A stretch of 28,051 bases of DNA. Origin: a virus. Positions within the stretch are counted from its first letter, which is position 1. Every line of letters begins with the position of its first letter. Below, piece after piece: positions 1-9,401 of the stretch. The notes beneath the pieces were generated by a model, which was not told the DNA's origin, searched no databases, and saw only the letters and a program-made list of their open reading frames with translations. A program made the position numbers and the translations under genes. The stretch spans positions 1 to 28,051 of the IMG/VR virus record IMGVR_UViG_3300008448_000475; one strand, written 5' to 3'.

Positions 1-3000
1 GCCACCCTAGGTATGGCAGCAACAAAAACATTCAAGCAGATGGAAGAGCAAGCCATCAAATTCAAGCGTGTGTATGGAGACACCTTTACTGCAACAGAAG
101 AAACAGACAAGATGCTCAAGCAGATTCAGAATCTTGCAACAGAGTTTACCAAGTATGGTGTGGCAGTAGCGGATACAATGGAGATGGCTGCTCAGGCTGC
201 CGCCAGCGGTAAAGTTGGGGCAGACCTTCTTGCCCAGGTAACAAGTGCTACAAGGCTCGCAGTACTTGGAAACGTAGAACAGCAAAAAGCACTTGAGACA
301 ACAATATCCCTTACAGATGCTTTTGGTACCGCAACCGAAGAACTTGGAAAAAAGATTAACTTCCTCAACGCTGTTGAAAACCAAACTGTAACATCCATTG
401 AAGACCTAACAACGGCTATTCCAAAGGCAGCTCCAGTTATCAAACAACTTGGTGGAGATGTAGAAGATCTTGCATTCTTCCTGACCGCGATGAAAGAAGG
501 TGGAGTCAATGCGTCCGAGGGTGCTAACGCTCTAAAGTCTGGTCTTGCATCCCTAATTAACCCAACAGGAAAAGCTAGCAAAATGCTTCAGGGCTTTGGC
601 GTTGACATAACAAAGATAGTTGAGTCCAACAAGGGGGATGTATCTAAACTAGTTGTAGACTTTGCAAAAGCACTTGACACACTTGACCCACTAAGCCGTG
701 CCCGTGCAATTGAGCAGATGTTCGGCAAGTTCCAGTTTGCCCGTATGTCCACACTGTTTAAAAACGTAATTCAACAGGGTAGCCAGGCAAGCACAGTTCT
801 AGATCTCATGAAGCAAAGTTCTGTAGGTCTTGCAGCCCTATCACAAAAAGAACTTAGACAGATTGAATCATCACCACTATACAAGTTCCAAAAGGCTATT
901 CAAGACTTCAAGAAAGAGCTAGCACCAGTAGGTGAAGAGTTTATGAAAGCAGTTACCCCACTCATTAACTTTGGTAGGGATGTGCTTGCTAACTTTAATA
1001 AACTAGAACCAGGAATGAAGCAGTTCATTGTTAACTTTACTGGTATTGTTGCTGGTCTTGGTCCAGTATTCCTAATGACATTTGGTTTGATTGCTAACGG
1101 TGTAGCTAACGTAATTAAGGGATTTGCCTTTGTAAAGAATACTCTAAACAGGGTCTCATCATCGTCAACAGTTCTTGGAGAAACAACCCACTTCATGACC
1201 CAAGAGCAACTCAAGGCAGCAGCGGTAGCAGCCTCACTTGAGCAATCACACACAAAGCTTACTCAAGCATTTACCGTTGAGAGAAAAGCACTAGAACTTC
1301 TAACTTCGGCATATACAAAAGCAACAGTAGAGCAAGCAAAATTTGGTCCAACACCAGGAAGACGTACACCTAAAAAGAAGTATGCTTCTGGCGTACTTTC
1401 AGTACCAGGTCCAAAGGGTGCTGGAGACATTGTTCCTGCAATGCTTGCTCCAGGCGAAGCGGTTATCCCTGCAAAGATGGCTACCAAGTACAGCGGATTT
1501 ATCAATAGCATGATCTCTGGAAACATCCCAGGATTTAGCAAGGGTAGATTTGCCCTACATAGAGCACATCTTCAAGGAAAGCTAAATCCAAACGATCCCA
1601 AAATCAGACAACAGATAGAGCAAAAGTTCCCAGGATTCTTTGACCTTACTCCAGAACAGCAAGAAAGAATTTTCTTCTCTGGTTCGCTTACAGCAGACCT
1701 GCCAAGCACGATAAATCAAGGATTAAAGAAAGGCGTAGCCTATGAGGAATTTATTCAAGCTTGGACTGATAGAACTGGAAAGCTTAGAGGTACAGCAAGT
1801 ATGGGAGGGCTGGACATAAGCAATCCAGCATCTGATGCAGCCCTTCAAAGCATTGAAGACAGTATTCTAAAAGAAGTAACCAAGATTACAAAGGGTGGAA
1901 AAGTAACAGACGAAATTCTCGCCACCGCAACCTCACGTGTAATAACGGCGAAAGCAAACGATTCAAAAGAGGTGGCAAAAGCAAAAGAGGTTCTTAGGCA
2001 GAGAGCACAAACTGTCGGTGACCTGAGAACAGATTACAAAAAAGAAGAATATCTGGAAGCCCTCAAGAGTGGCTCAATGGAGCAAAGAGGAACAAAGATA
2101 TACGCTAGAGATAAAAAGGGAAACCCAACAAAGATTAAAGTGGGGGCAATCAAGGATGCCAGCAAAGGCACACCTCGCCCTGGTCAAAGCACACATTATG
2201 CTACGAATGGATACGGCGGTCAGCCATTCTTGTCCACACCTTCTGGTGGAACTCAGGCAAACAGGGCTACTACCGAAGAAAAGAAAGAGCGTCAAAAGTC
2301 TACGAACACAAGAAAGAAAAACAATAAGGCGGTAGAAGAAAACACAGAGGCAATCAAAAAAGATACAAAGTCAAAAAAGAAGGCTACAGAGACAGATGAG
2401 CAACGTAGAAAAAGGGCACACGCTCTACTTGAAAAAGGAAAGGCAGAGGTTGCATCTGGACAGAGAGGAAAGCTAACCCGTGATCAGCAAAGGGCAGAAA
2501 ACTATCTGAAGTATGGTTCTTACAATCCTACACAGGCTGAGATTGATGCTGTAGATAATCCCAAGCCACCAAGAAAACCAAGAGTAAGCAAGGCACAAAA
2601 ACAGGCTGAAATGAAAAGCCAAGCAAGAAAAGCCACCAACATGCGACTATATGGTCAAGAGGAAGATCCATCACCACAACAAGTTATTGCTGCCAGAAAG
2701 CAAAGAATCGAAGACAGAAAACAGAAAGTTCGTGCAGCAAAGAAAAAAGCCAAACCTGGAATGTTTAGCAAAGCAGCTGGAAACGCAAGAGCTGCAAAGG
2801 TTGGCAAATTTACAGGTGGCATGCGTGGTATTGGTATTGGTTCTGCTATTTCCATTGGTGGGTCAATGCTTGCATCCTCTATCCCAGATCCAGGAATAGC
2901 CACTGCTGTTGGTGGAGCATCCATGGTTGCTGGTCTATTGCCAATGTTTCCTGCACTTACCGCAGGTCTTGCAGCATTCCTACCACACATTGCCATAGCA

Positions 3001-6000
3001 GGTGTCGCTTTGGGTGGTCTGGCATTAGCCATTGATCTTGCAACAAGAGAAGAAAGAAAAAGAATTAAGCAAGCACAAGATAGTGCAGAAGCTGTAACAC
3101 TAACAACAGATAAGAAGCAGTCCCTAGCAGACTTCTTTGGAACTTCTTTGTCTTCTAAATATTTCCAGCCAGCAAAAATAAATGCAAAAATGACCAACCA
3201 GGAAGCTGTGGCAGTACAAGAACTTAAGTTAAATGAAGCATTCAAGAAACAATACGAAACAACAATAACCGCACTAAAAGAAGGAACAAACGAGCAGGTG
3301 GGAGTTATTCTAAAAAGTCTATCTCTTGGTCTATCTGCTGACTTTGCACCAGATCAAATTGCAGTAATCGTTCAAGCATTGAAAGAAGAAGCTGGAAAAA
3401 CAACACTAAAGATAGACTTTTCAGAAGTAGACGTTACTACAAAAGTTGGTAGAAAAAATGCTATAGATCTTGTAAAAAAGAGTGCAGAGCTTCTGGCATC
3501 AACTGGCGATACAAAGAGCATAAACGCAGAAACAAGCAACCTTGACAGGCTTAGACGAGAAAGAGACAGGGCATTAGGTCAGGGTGCAACAAAAAACACA
3601 CTAGTTTCTTCGGGCGGCAAAAATATTTCCTTTGAGCAACTTGAAAAAGATATCAAACGTGCCGAAGAAAGGGTTAGTGGTTTCATAAAGCCAGAAACAA
3701 AGGCAAATATTAAGAAAACTGTAGGAGACATGACAAGCGCCCTTACAGCATTAAGAGTTGCATATGACAACGGACAGATTTCTCAATCAGAGTATGCTGC
3801 ATCTGTGGATGAGCTTAGAGAGGTCTACCAAAAGGCAAAACCATATCAAAAAGAATATGCAAGTGGGATAATGTTTGACATATTTCCATATCCACCAGAT
3901 GTTAAAAAGTCTATGTCTTCAATTACTGATGCGGCATTCCAGTTCGACCTGTACACGCTTTCTATTTCTAATTCGTCAAAAGCTTTAGAAATATTCAATA
4001 AGTATCAAGAGCTAGTTTCTGGAGCTTCTGGTATCAAGAGTCCAGACCGCCTTGAAGCAGCAATTGCTAAACTTAAAAAAGACCTAAAGGATTTGTTGGG
4101 ACTGGAAACTGAAGATCCTAACGGAGGAAAACCTCTCACAGCAATTCAGAAAAAATACGAGGCAATCAATAAACTGCTAAGCAACTACGAAACTGGTTTA
4201 TCAATCATTGCTGAAAAAGAAGATGTGATTAATAAGAAGTATGACGATAGACTCGACGCGCTTGACAAAATTCAAAAAGCTAATGATCTTATTTCTCAGC
4301 AGCAACAAGATCAGTTAGACATAGCCGATGCTATTACTAGAGGTGACGTTGCTGGTGCAGCAAGAGCGGTACAGCAAGCAAGACAGAACAGTGCAGCAGC
4401 TACATTCGAAAACCAAAGAGCCGCAATTGAAACGGCAAGAACAGGGGCATTGTCCATACTCAAAGATCCAAAGGGCAGGACTAGGGCACAGCTTGAAAAG
4501 TTAATCGACGATGAGGAGATGAAGAAGCTCCTGCTTGAGTTCTGGAACCCAGAAGAGGCTAGAGCTGCTGGTGGTTACATTCGCGGTAAGGGAACTGGAA
4601 CATCAGACTCCATCCCTGCCATGCTATCTAATGGAGAATATGTTATTCGTGCAAAGGCTGCTCAGGCACTAGGTATTGATACCCTTGACAAGATGAACCA
4701 CGCCGAGAAGTTTATGAAGGGCGGTCCTGTAAACATAGCTAAATACGCCACAGGAGGTCTTGTAGGGCGTTATGCGAAGGGTGGCTACGCATCATCAGAC
4801 GAAAGAAGAATGGCTCTAAAGAGGGCGCAGTACTCTGACGACAGAAGATCAAGTTTAAACAATATTAACAGAGGCAAGAAAAAAGACAAGAACCCAGTAG
4901 CAGATTGGGCTAGAGAAAACTCTGGCTGGGCAAAGTATGTTCCAGGACTAAATGGACTAATTCAAGCAGTTGCAATTGGCGACGCAGTTAACTCAAAGTC
5001 TGGAAGCACTGTAGACAACAAGAGATCTTCTCTGTATGCCGCTGGCGGTGCCAAAGGATTTGAGGCTGGCTTCCAAGGAATGATGGCTGATATGGGCACA
5101 AACCCATTTGTCAAGGGATTCGGGGCAGCGATTACTTCAAACCCATACACAGACTTCTTGATGTCCACACTAGCACTGCCAGTAAACCTAGTTGGTTCTG
5201 CAGTTAATTCTACAATGAAGAATATCTCAAATGTTGGAAAACTTGGTAGCGGAAAAATGGGTCTTGGTGACTTTGCTAAATCAACCATTTCTAATGCAGG
5301 AGGTTTCTTTGCAGATCCATTTGTATCTACATATGGACACCTTGCTGATCCAAAAAGAGAATTCAAGACAGGGTTCCAGCAAGCAGCACAAACAGTAATT
5401 GACAACCAATGGTTCGGAACTGACACAGAAGAAGGTAAGGCTCAGGCAAGGATCGTTGGTGGATTCTTAGATGTATTTGGAGACCCAACAACATACCTAG
5501 GTGTTGGGGCAGTAGCCAAGGGAGTTGGCATGACTGGAAAAGCTGCAGTCGCTGCAAGCAAAGCAGCAAAGGGTGCTGGAAAGATAACTGCACCGCTTAA
5601 AACTATTGGGGGTGCAATAAAGTCTAAGATAAAGCCTGGTCAAAAAGTTCTGGGAATGAGAGACCCACTAGACCTATCAGTTGCAACAATGGATGAGCAA
5701 GCAATTAGATTTGTTGAAGACTTTAACCTATTCTACTCTGACAAGATTTCTAAAGAACTTAAAACCGCTCTTAATGAACAGTATGGCGGTTTGCTTGAGG
5801 CGGACTCTACACAAATGCTTGAAGACTATATGAAGCTTGGGTCTGAAACTAGAGAAGTTACAACTGCTTTAGCAACTGCTCACAGGATATCATACACTTA
5901 CCCTGGAGCCACAGAGGAAATCGTAATGAATAGGATAAAGGCAGACGATCCACTAAAATCAGTGATTGGTCTTCGTGACATCATTGAAAATCAACAGGGA

Positions 6001-8505
6001 TTTCTTGAGGATGATCCTTTGAATCTTCTTAGACATAGAATGTCTATAGCCAATAACCCAAAACATCCATTGCACTCGGATCATAAAGATTACCTTGGGC
6101 TATCCAAGAAAGAGATAAAGCAATACAATGAACTGCTCAATTCAGACTGGTTCACGTCTGTTGAGGATGTGTTGCTGGAATCATTAGAAGCAGGTAAATT
6201 CACTGGTTATCCACATATTGAAGATATCATAGAGATGGGCATTAAGCTAGACCCAGACCTGAAAGCACAAAATTACGCCAAAGACTTGGTCAATAGCTTC
6301 TACAAATCAAGTAAAACACGTAAATCTGTTAAAAAAGATTACAGGTTTGCAGAGTCTCAAAGAATGTCTCAAAGAAGTGATTCTTATAAAACCAAAGAAG
6401 AAATTGATCCTATTCTAAAAGGTTTGTTTGAGTCTGCAGATGCAGCAAAAATTCTAGTAGGATCTAAAGTTCCAGAATCTGGAATCCTTAAAGCCTTTAT
6501 GAGAATCAAGTCTTCAAGAGAGATGGGACCAATCTTAGGTGCTTTGGGAGTTCATCGATCAGATAACCTAATCTCAAAAGTTCTTCCAATGGAAGACATC
6601 ATAATGAAAAATGGACAGTTGTTTGGTCCTGGAGTTTACTCAGCAATTACTGAAAGAATATCTCAAGAGGCTTTTAGTAATTTTGGAAGATACGAATACA
6701 AAATGGCTCCCTATGAGGACCTTGCAAGATTTTATGAGCAAAATCCAAATATTCGTGGTTACATAGATACTCCCACAATGAACAAGGAACTTAAAGCGTT
6801 TGGTCTATCCAAAGTATCCAAGCCTGGTCCTGGAAATTCTTGGATGGCGCATACGGAAGAAGTTTTAAATGCAATGAGTCCGAAAGATCCATTCATTCAG
6901 CACTTGTTGAAAAAGGGGTATGTCGGTTATGCTCACGGAGACGCAAAGACAGACTGGCTGCCAGGAAAATTTGCAGAGTTTGACTTAAGACAACCTAAGT
7001 CAATGCCAGCAATGGCAGATAACTCAAACTATTACGATGAATTTAAAAATAATTTATTATCAAATTTCCAGTCTTTACTTTCTTTCAATACAAGAAAACC
7101 ACTACGCTTTGAAGATCCAAAGAGAATAATCAAAAAGCTCCCAACAACAAGGGTGGCAAAAGATTCTGCAGAATCATCTCCAATTATGAGAGGTATTTTT
7201 GACGGTAACAAGGGCATAGTTCCAGGAATTTCGTCTATAGGAAAAAGAGATGTTGACGGAGTGCCGTATTTCCTAAAGAAACTTGGAAGTAAAAAACAAC
7301 AGGACGCAATGATAAGAGCAGCGTCTTCTGCAGATTACTATCCAGAAGGTGCGGTAAGGACTGGACTGCAAGAATACTTTGTTGCCAATATCTTGCGTAA
7401 ACTTGGAATAAATACCCCAGACCTAAAAATATTTGGCGACATGTCTAGCATTGAAAACGGTCTTGTCCTAGGAAGCAAGGCTTTGCCAGGAATGCAGTCT
7501 ATGGATGCATTCAGTCACACAATGTCTCTTTTGCGTGGGGAGCAAGGACAGGCTGACCTGTTTATGAGAATGATGGATACGGGTGTAAGCAACTTTGCTC
7601 AAAGAGATGCGGTTGTGAATGCACTACTAGGAAATACAGACCCACACTATGGAAACATAATGTTTGATAGCAAGACTGGCGAAATGTCTATTCTAGATTT
7701 TGCAAGACTGAGTTCCGCAGGTGGAATATCTAAGAGTGCTTACCACATTGGTGTAGATGCGTCAATGAATACCAAGCAGCTGCAATCAAAGATTGAAGCA
7801 GATTCTCATCTAAAAAAGAAGACAATCATGGATCTTGTTGGCAGAACAAACATTCCACACACAATAGAGGAAATTCCATTTGGTGTGCCAGGAAGCAATG
7901 AGGTTCTTAGATTGGGACAAAGATCTGCAGACATGAAGCCAATCGCAAAAAGTCTTGCCGATGCATTTGGTTTTGATCTATCTCTAGGTTCACTGCCTAG
8001 CGATTTTGCAAAGAGCCATCCAGTTCTTAGATCAGCAATCGAAGCACTAAAAACAACCAATATTGAAAAAGCTTTAAGTGCCAAAATCACTGCGGACTCC
8101 CAGCAACAAATGCTTGAATCAGTTTTCCAAAACATTAAATCTGTGCTTGCTGCAAAAGATGCCACATTTAAGTATGCAAATGGTGGCATGGTTGGACACT
8201 ATGGCATGGGCGGAATGGTCAAGCCTAAATACTTTAATGCAGGTGGATTGGCACGTGGAGCAGACGTTATTCCAGCAATGCTTGCCCCAGGTGAGTTTGT
8301 TGTAAGCCAGCCAGGAGTCAAGAACTTTGGGGTAGACAACTTAAAGGCTATCAATAATGGAACACGCGGAAACGATTCAGTGTATAATTATAGTGTTAAC
8401 CTGAATGTCAATGGCTCAAATGCCAATGCTGAGGATATTGCTAGAGCGGTATCTAGACAAATCGACAGAGTTAACTCGCAAAGGATTAGAGGAACTAGAG
8501 TATAA
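1..8505 (+). CDS. Phage tail tape measure protein (5' partial) with C-terminal effector-like domains
   Basis: The frame is open to the left edge, so the ATG at 13 is probably an internal methionine and the true start lies outside. Residue numbers here count that ATG as 1. Residues 1 to about 330 read like the TP901-type tape measure core (Ala-rich helices, the GDVEDLAFFLTAMKEGGVNA segment). Hydrophobic stretches lie near residues 336-372 and 937-1014, as expected for a protein that helps the genome cross a membrane. Residues 750-930 are very rich in Lys, Arg and Gln. Three Gly-rich PAML..GE motifs, common near the C-termini of tape measure proteins, sit at about 472, 1532 and 2751. Between the last two lie an ART-like segment and a kinase-like domain, described separately. 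The protein sets tail length and is ejected with DNA. The tape measure call is firm; the embedded enzymes are inference. The stop overlaps the next ATG (TAATG). Confidence 0.93.
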   Translation, partial: ATLGMAATKTFKQMEEQAIKFKRVYGDTFTATEETDKMLKQIQNLATEFTKYGVAVADTMEMAAQAAASGKVGADLLAQVTSATRLAVLGNVEQQKALETTISLTDAFGTATEELGKKINFLNAVENQTVTSIEDLTTAIPKAAPVIKQLGGDVEDLAFFLTAMKEGGVNASEGANALKSGLASLINPTGKASKMLQGFGVDITKIVESNKGDVSKLVVDFAKALDTLDPLSRARAIEQMFGKFQFARMSTLFKNVIQQGSQASTVLDLMKQSSVGLAALSQKELRQIESSPLYKFQKAIQDFKKELAPVGEEFMKAVTPLINFGRDVLANFNKLEPGMKQFIVNFTGIVAGLGPVFLMTFGLIANGVANVIKGFAFVKNTLNRVSSSSTVLGETTHFMTQEQLKAAAVAASLEQSHTKLTQAFTVERKALELLTSAYTKATVEQAKFGPTPGRRTPKKKYASGVLSVPGPKGAGDIVPAMLAPGEAVIPAKMATKYSGFINSMISGNIPGFSKGRFALHRAHLQGKLNPNDPKIRQQIEQKFPGFFDLTPEQQERIFFSGSLTADLPSTINQGLKKGVAYEEFIQAWTDRTGKLRGTASMGGLDISNPASDAALQSIEDSILKEVTKITKGGKVTDEILATATSRVITAKANDSKEVAKAKEVLRQRAQTVGDLRTDYKKEEYLEALKSGSMEQRGTKIYARDKKGNPTKIKVGAIKDASKGTPRPGQSTHYATNGYGGQPFLSTPSGGTQANRATTEEKKERQKSTNTRKKNNKAVEENTEAIKKDTKSKKKATETDEQRRKRAHALLEKGKAEVASGQRGKLTRDQQRAENYLKYGSYNPTQAEIDAVDNPKPPRKPRVSKAQKQAEMKSQARKATNMRLYGQEEDPSPQQVIAARKQRIEDRKQKVRAAKKKAKPGMFSKAAGNARAAKVGKFTGGMRGIGIGSAISIGGSMLASSIPDPGIATAVGGASMVAGLLPMFPALTAGLAAFLPHIAIAGVALGGLALAIDLATREERKRIKQAQDSAEAVTLTTDKKQSLADFFGTSLSSKYFQPAKINAKMTNQEAVAVQELKLNEAFKKQYETTITALKEGTNEQVGVILKSLSLGLSADFAPDQIAVIVQALKEEAGKTTLKIDFSEVDVTTKVGRKNAIDLVKKSAELLASTGDTKSINAETSNLDRLRRERDRALGQGATKNTLVSSGGKNISFEQLEKDIKRAEERVSGFIKPETKANIKKTVGDMTSALTALRVAYDNGQISQSEYAASVDELREVYQKAKPYQKEYASGIMFDIFPYPPDVKKSMSSITDAAFQFDLYTLSISNSSKALEIFNKYQELVSGASGIKSPDRLEAAIAKLKKDLKDLLGLETEDPNGGKPLTAIQKKYEAINKLLSNYETGLSIIAEKEDVINKKYDDRLDALDKIQKANDLISQQQQDQLDIADAITRGDVAGAARAVQQARQNSAAATFENQRAAIETARTGALSILKDPKGRTRAQLEKLIDDEEMKKLLLEFWNPEEARAAGGYIRGKGTGTSDSIPAMLSNGEYVIRAKAAQALGIDTLDKMNHAEKFMKGGPVNIAKYATGGLVGRYAKGGYASSDERRMALKRAQYSDDRRSSLNNINRGKKKDKNPVADWARENSGWAKYVPGLNGLIQAVAIGDAVNSKSGSTVDNKRSSLYAAGGAKGFEAGFQGMMADMGTNPFVKGFGAAITSNPYTDFLMSTLALPVNLVGSAVNSTMKNISNVGKLGSGKMGLGDFAKSTISNAGGFFADPFVSTYGHLADPKREFKTGFQQAAQTVIDNQWFGTDTEEGKAQARIVGGFLDVFGDPTTYLGVGAVAKGVGMTGKAAVAASKAAKGAGKITAPLKTIGGAIKSKIKPGQKVLGMRDPLDLSVATMDEQAIRFVEDFNLFYSDKISKELKTALNEQYGGLLEADSTQMLEDYMKLGSETREVTTALATAHRISYTYPGATEEIVMNRIKADDPLKSVIGLRDIIENQQGFLEDDPLNLLRHRMSIANNPKHPLHSDHKDYLGLSKKEIKQYNELLNSDWFTSVEDVLLESLEAGKFTGYPHIEDIIEMGIKLDPDLKAQNYAKDLVNSFYKSSKTRKSVKKDYRFAESQRMSQRSDSYKTKEEIDPILKGLFESADAAKILVGSKVPESGILKAFMRIKSSREMGPILGALGVHRSDNLISKVLPMEDIIMKNGQLFGPGVYSAITERISQEAFSNFGRYEYKMAPYEDLARFYEQNPNIRGYIDTPTMNKELKAFGLSKVSKPGPGNSWMAHTEEVLNAMSPKDPFIQHLLKKGYVGYAHGDAKTDWLPGKFAEFDLRQPKSMPAMADNSNYYDEFKNNLLSNFQSLLSFNTRKPLRFEDPKRIIKKLPTTRVAKDSAESSPIMRGIFDGNKGIVPGISSIGKRDVDGVPYFLKKLGSKKQQDAMIRAASSADYYPEGAVRTGLQEYFVANILRKLGINTPDLKIFGDMSSIENGLVLGSKALPGMQSMDAFSHTMSLLRGEQGQADLFMRMMDTGVSNFAQRDAVVNALLGNTDPHYGNIMFDSKTGEMSILDFARLSSAGGISKSAYHIGVDASMNTKQLQSKIEADSHLKKKTIMDLVGRTNIPHTIEEIPFGVPGSNEVLRLGQRSADMKPIAKSLADAFGFDLSLGSLPSDFAKSHPVLRSAIEALKTTNIEKALSAKITADSQQQMLESVFQNIKSVLAAKDATFKYANGGMVGHYGMGGMVKPKYFNAGGLARGADVIPAMLAPGEFVVSQPGVKNFGVDNLKAINNGTRGNDSVYNYSVNLNVNGSNANAEDIARAVSRQIDRVNSQRIRGTRV
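1426..1476 (+). repeat. Gly-rich PAML..GE motif, copy 1 in tape measure protein
   Basis: This encodes DIVPAMLAPGEAVIPAK at about residues 472-488, preceded by a Gly/Pro-rich stretch. It is the first of three related motifs in the protein. The motif is familiar from siphophage tape measure proteins, where it usually sits close to the C-terminus. Confidence 0.7.
4606..4656 (+). repeat. Gly-rich PAML..GE motif, copy 2 in tape measure protein
   Basis: This encodes DSIPAMLSNGEYVIRAK at about residues 1532-1548, followed by a Gly-rich tail (ATGGLVGRYAKGGY). About 1,200 residues then separate it from copy 3. The effector-like region lies in that interval. Confidence 0.7.
6541..7017 (+). other. Possible ADP-ribosyltransferase-like segment inside tape measure protein
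   Basis: Residues of about 2177-2335 show VHRS (2180-2183), then GQLFGPGVYSA (2201-2211), and later KKGYVGY (2300-2306) and FAEFDL (2320-2325). This order resembles that in ART-like domains of phage polyproteins: a His/Arg strand, a G.GvY strand, and a GYdG...E.v.F strand near the end. The resemblance is by eye only and I cannot assign all catalytic residues. It could instead be an unrelated structural domain. Confidence 0.3.
7225..8112 (+). other. Atypical protein-kinase-like domain (HipA/FAM20/PI-kinase type) inside tape measure protein
   Basis: About residues 2405-2700 carry the kinase signature motifs in the right order. A VPYFLKKLG strand has K2422/K2423 as candidates for the ATP-binding lysine. 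A helix contains E2454 followed by KLGINTPD. A hinge-like stretch is LVLGSKALPGM (2484-2494). The catalytic loop LLGNTDPHYGNIMFD has D2543 and N2548. A metal-binding ILDFAR has D2562. Spacing of the D..H..N loop and the DF. motif matches the HipA, FAM20 and PI3/4-kinase branch rather than typical Ser/Thr kinases (no HRD). Activity, substrate and whether the domain is released are unknown. Confidence 0.62.
8263..8313 (+). repeat. Gly-rich PAML..GE motif, copy 3 in tape measure protein
   Basis: This encodes DVIPAMLAPGEFVVSQP at about residues 2751-2767, preceded by Gly/Met-rich sequence. It lies about 80 residues before the stop, the usual position for this motif. The protein then ends with a short polar, Arg-containing tail. 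Confidence 0.7.
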
Positions 8506-9401
8506 TGACAGATAACTACGCTGAATACATGTCGGGCAGGATTAAGTATAGCCGCCCACAAGCCATTCTATGGGCTAACAACTCTGGAACACTTTCACTA
8601 AGAGAAACAGCAACCATTACAGCAGTTACCCCATCAAGTCCAAACGTAGGAAACGTAAAGTATACCGCTGCAAATGACTTTGCTGTTGGAGATTCCATTA
8701 GTGTTGAAGGTCTTGCCCCCACTACATACAATGGATCATACACCGTTTTGTCTGCAACCTCAACATATTTTGTTGTTGCAAATAGCACAACAACAACTGT
8801 TACAGATGCTAATGGTGTTGCTGGAAGGTCATACTACGTTCCTACTGGTTACGAGATCGGGTCTAACACATCCGTAGACAAATCATTCATAATCCTATCT
8901 GACGACAACAGAGGACCCATTGAGTTTACACAGGATAGAATTGAAAATCGTGTAAGAACCGTTAATGGTCGTATGCGTTCATACCACATCGCTGATAAAC
9001 TAAACATTAATCTCTCATGGGACATGATTCCATCTAGATCTTTTTCTGGAGACCCAAACTTTAGCCTAAGCACTGGAAAACCTACTCCAGTAGACGCTAC
9101 GTTGGCTCAGGGAGCACCGCAGAATGTTTCTGCAAATTACCTATACCAGTTTACTACAGACGGCGGTGCAGGTGGAGCAGACATTCTTGAGTGGTATGAC
9201 AACAATCCTGGATCATTCTGGGTGTATCTTGCATATGACAAAACATCAAACTTTAATAACACCACCGACAAATACGGACATCTAGCAGAATACAGCCAAG
9301 TCATTGAAATGTTTGTATCTGACTTTAGTTATAGTGTGCAGAAGCGAGGAGCTACGAACTTCGACTTTTGGAATATTTCCCTCACACTGGAAGAGGCGTA
9401 A
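8505..9401 (+). CDS. Minor tail protein, distal-tail-like
   Basis: The 298-residue product follows the tape measure gene, where siphophages place the distal tail protein. Its end (SDFSYSVQKRGATNFDFWNISLTLEEA region) has the look of a tail protein strand bundle: a signature of the type kRG..fDfW.v...lEE. Residues of about 37-106 form an inserted beta-rich domain with FAVGDSISVEG and a YNGSYTV strand. Close relatives of it occur in the products at 9401 and 14673. The ATG overlaps the upstream stop by one base, and an AGAGG stretch lies about 10 bases before it, so translational coupling is likely. It probably forms part of the ring joining tail tube to baseplate. The exact role is inferred from position. 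Confidence 0.75.
   Translation: MTDNYAEYMSGRIKYSRPQAILWANNSGTLSLRETATITAVTPSSPNVGNVKYTAANDFAVGDSISVEGLAPTTYNGSYTVLSATSTYFVVANSTTTTVTDANGVAGRSYYVPTGYEIGSNTSVDKSFIILSDDNRGPIEFTQDRIENRVRTVNGRMRSYHIADKLNINLSWDMIPSRSFSGDPNFSLSTGKPTPVDATLAQGAPQNVSANYLYQFTTDGGAGGADILEWYDNNPGSFWVYLAYDKTSNFNNTTDKYGHLAEYSQVIEMFVSDFSYSVQKRGATNFDFWNISLTLEEA
8613..8822 (+). repeat. Recurrent small beta-domain, copy A
   Basis: This encodes about residues 37-106 of the distal-tail-like protein. The recognisable core is FAVGDSISVEG, then YNGSYTV, then a Thr/Val-rich strand ending in NGVAG. Copies B and C are in the two tail genes at 9401 and 14673. Confidence 0.6.

Noticed and set aside
2655-3245. Minus-strand frame of 196 codons inside the tape measure gene
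   Set aside because: It is an opposite-strand shadow of a strong coding frame, with no recognisable motif or Shine-Dalgarno.
7225-8112. HipA toxin of a toxin-antitoxin pair
   Set aside because: The kinase-like part is in frame within the tape measure protein, with no separate start and no adjacent HipB-like gene.
9368-9400. Longer start for the hub gene
   Set aside because: It lies inside the previous gene; the ATG at 9401 overlaps the stop, as in neighbouring genes, and follows GGAAGAGG.
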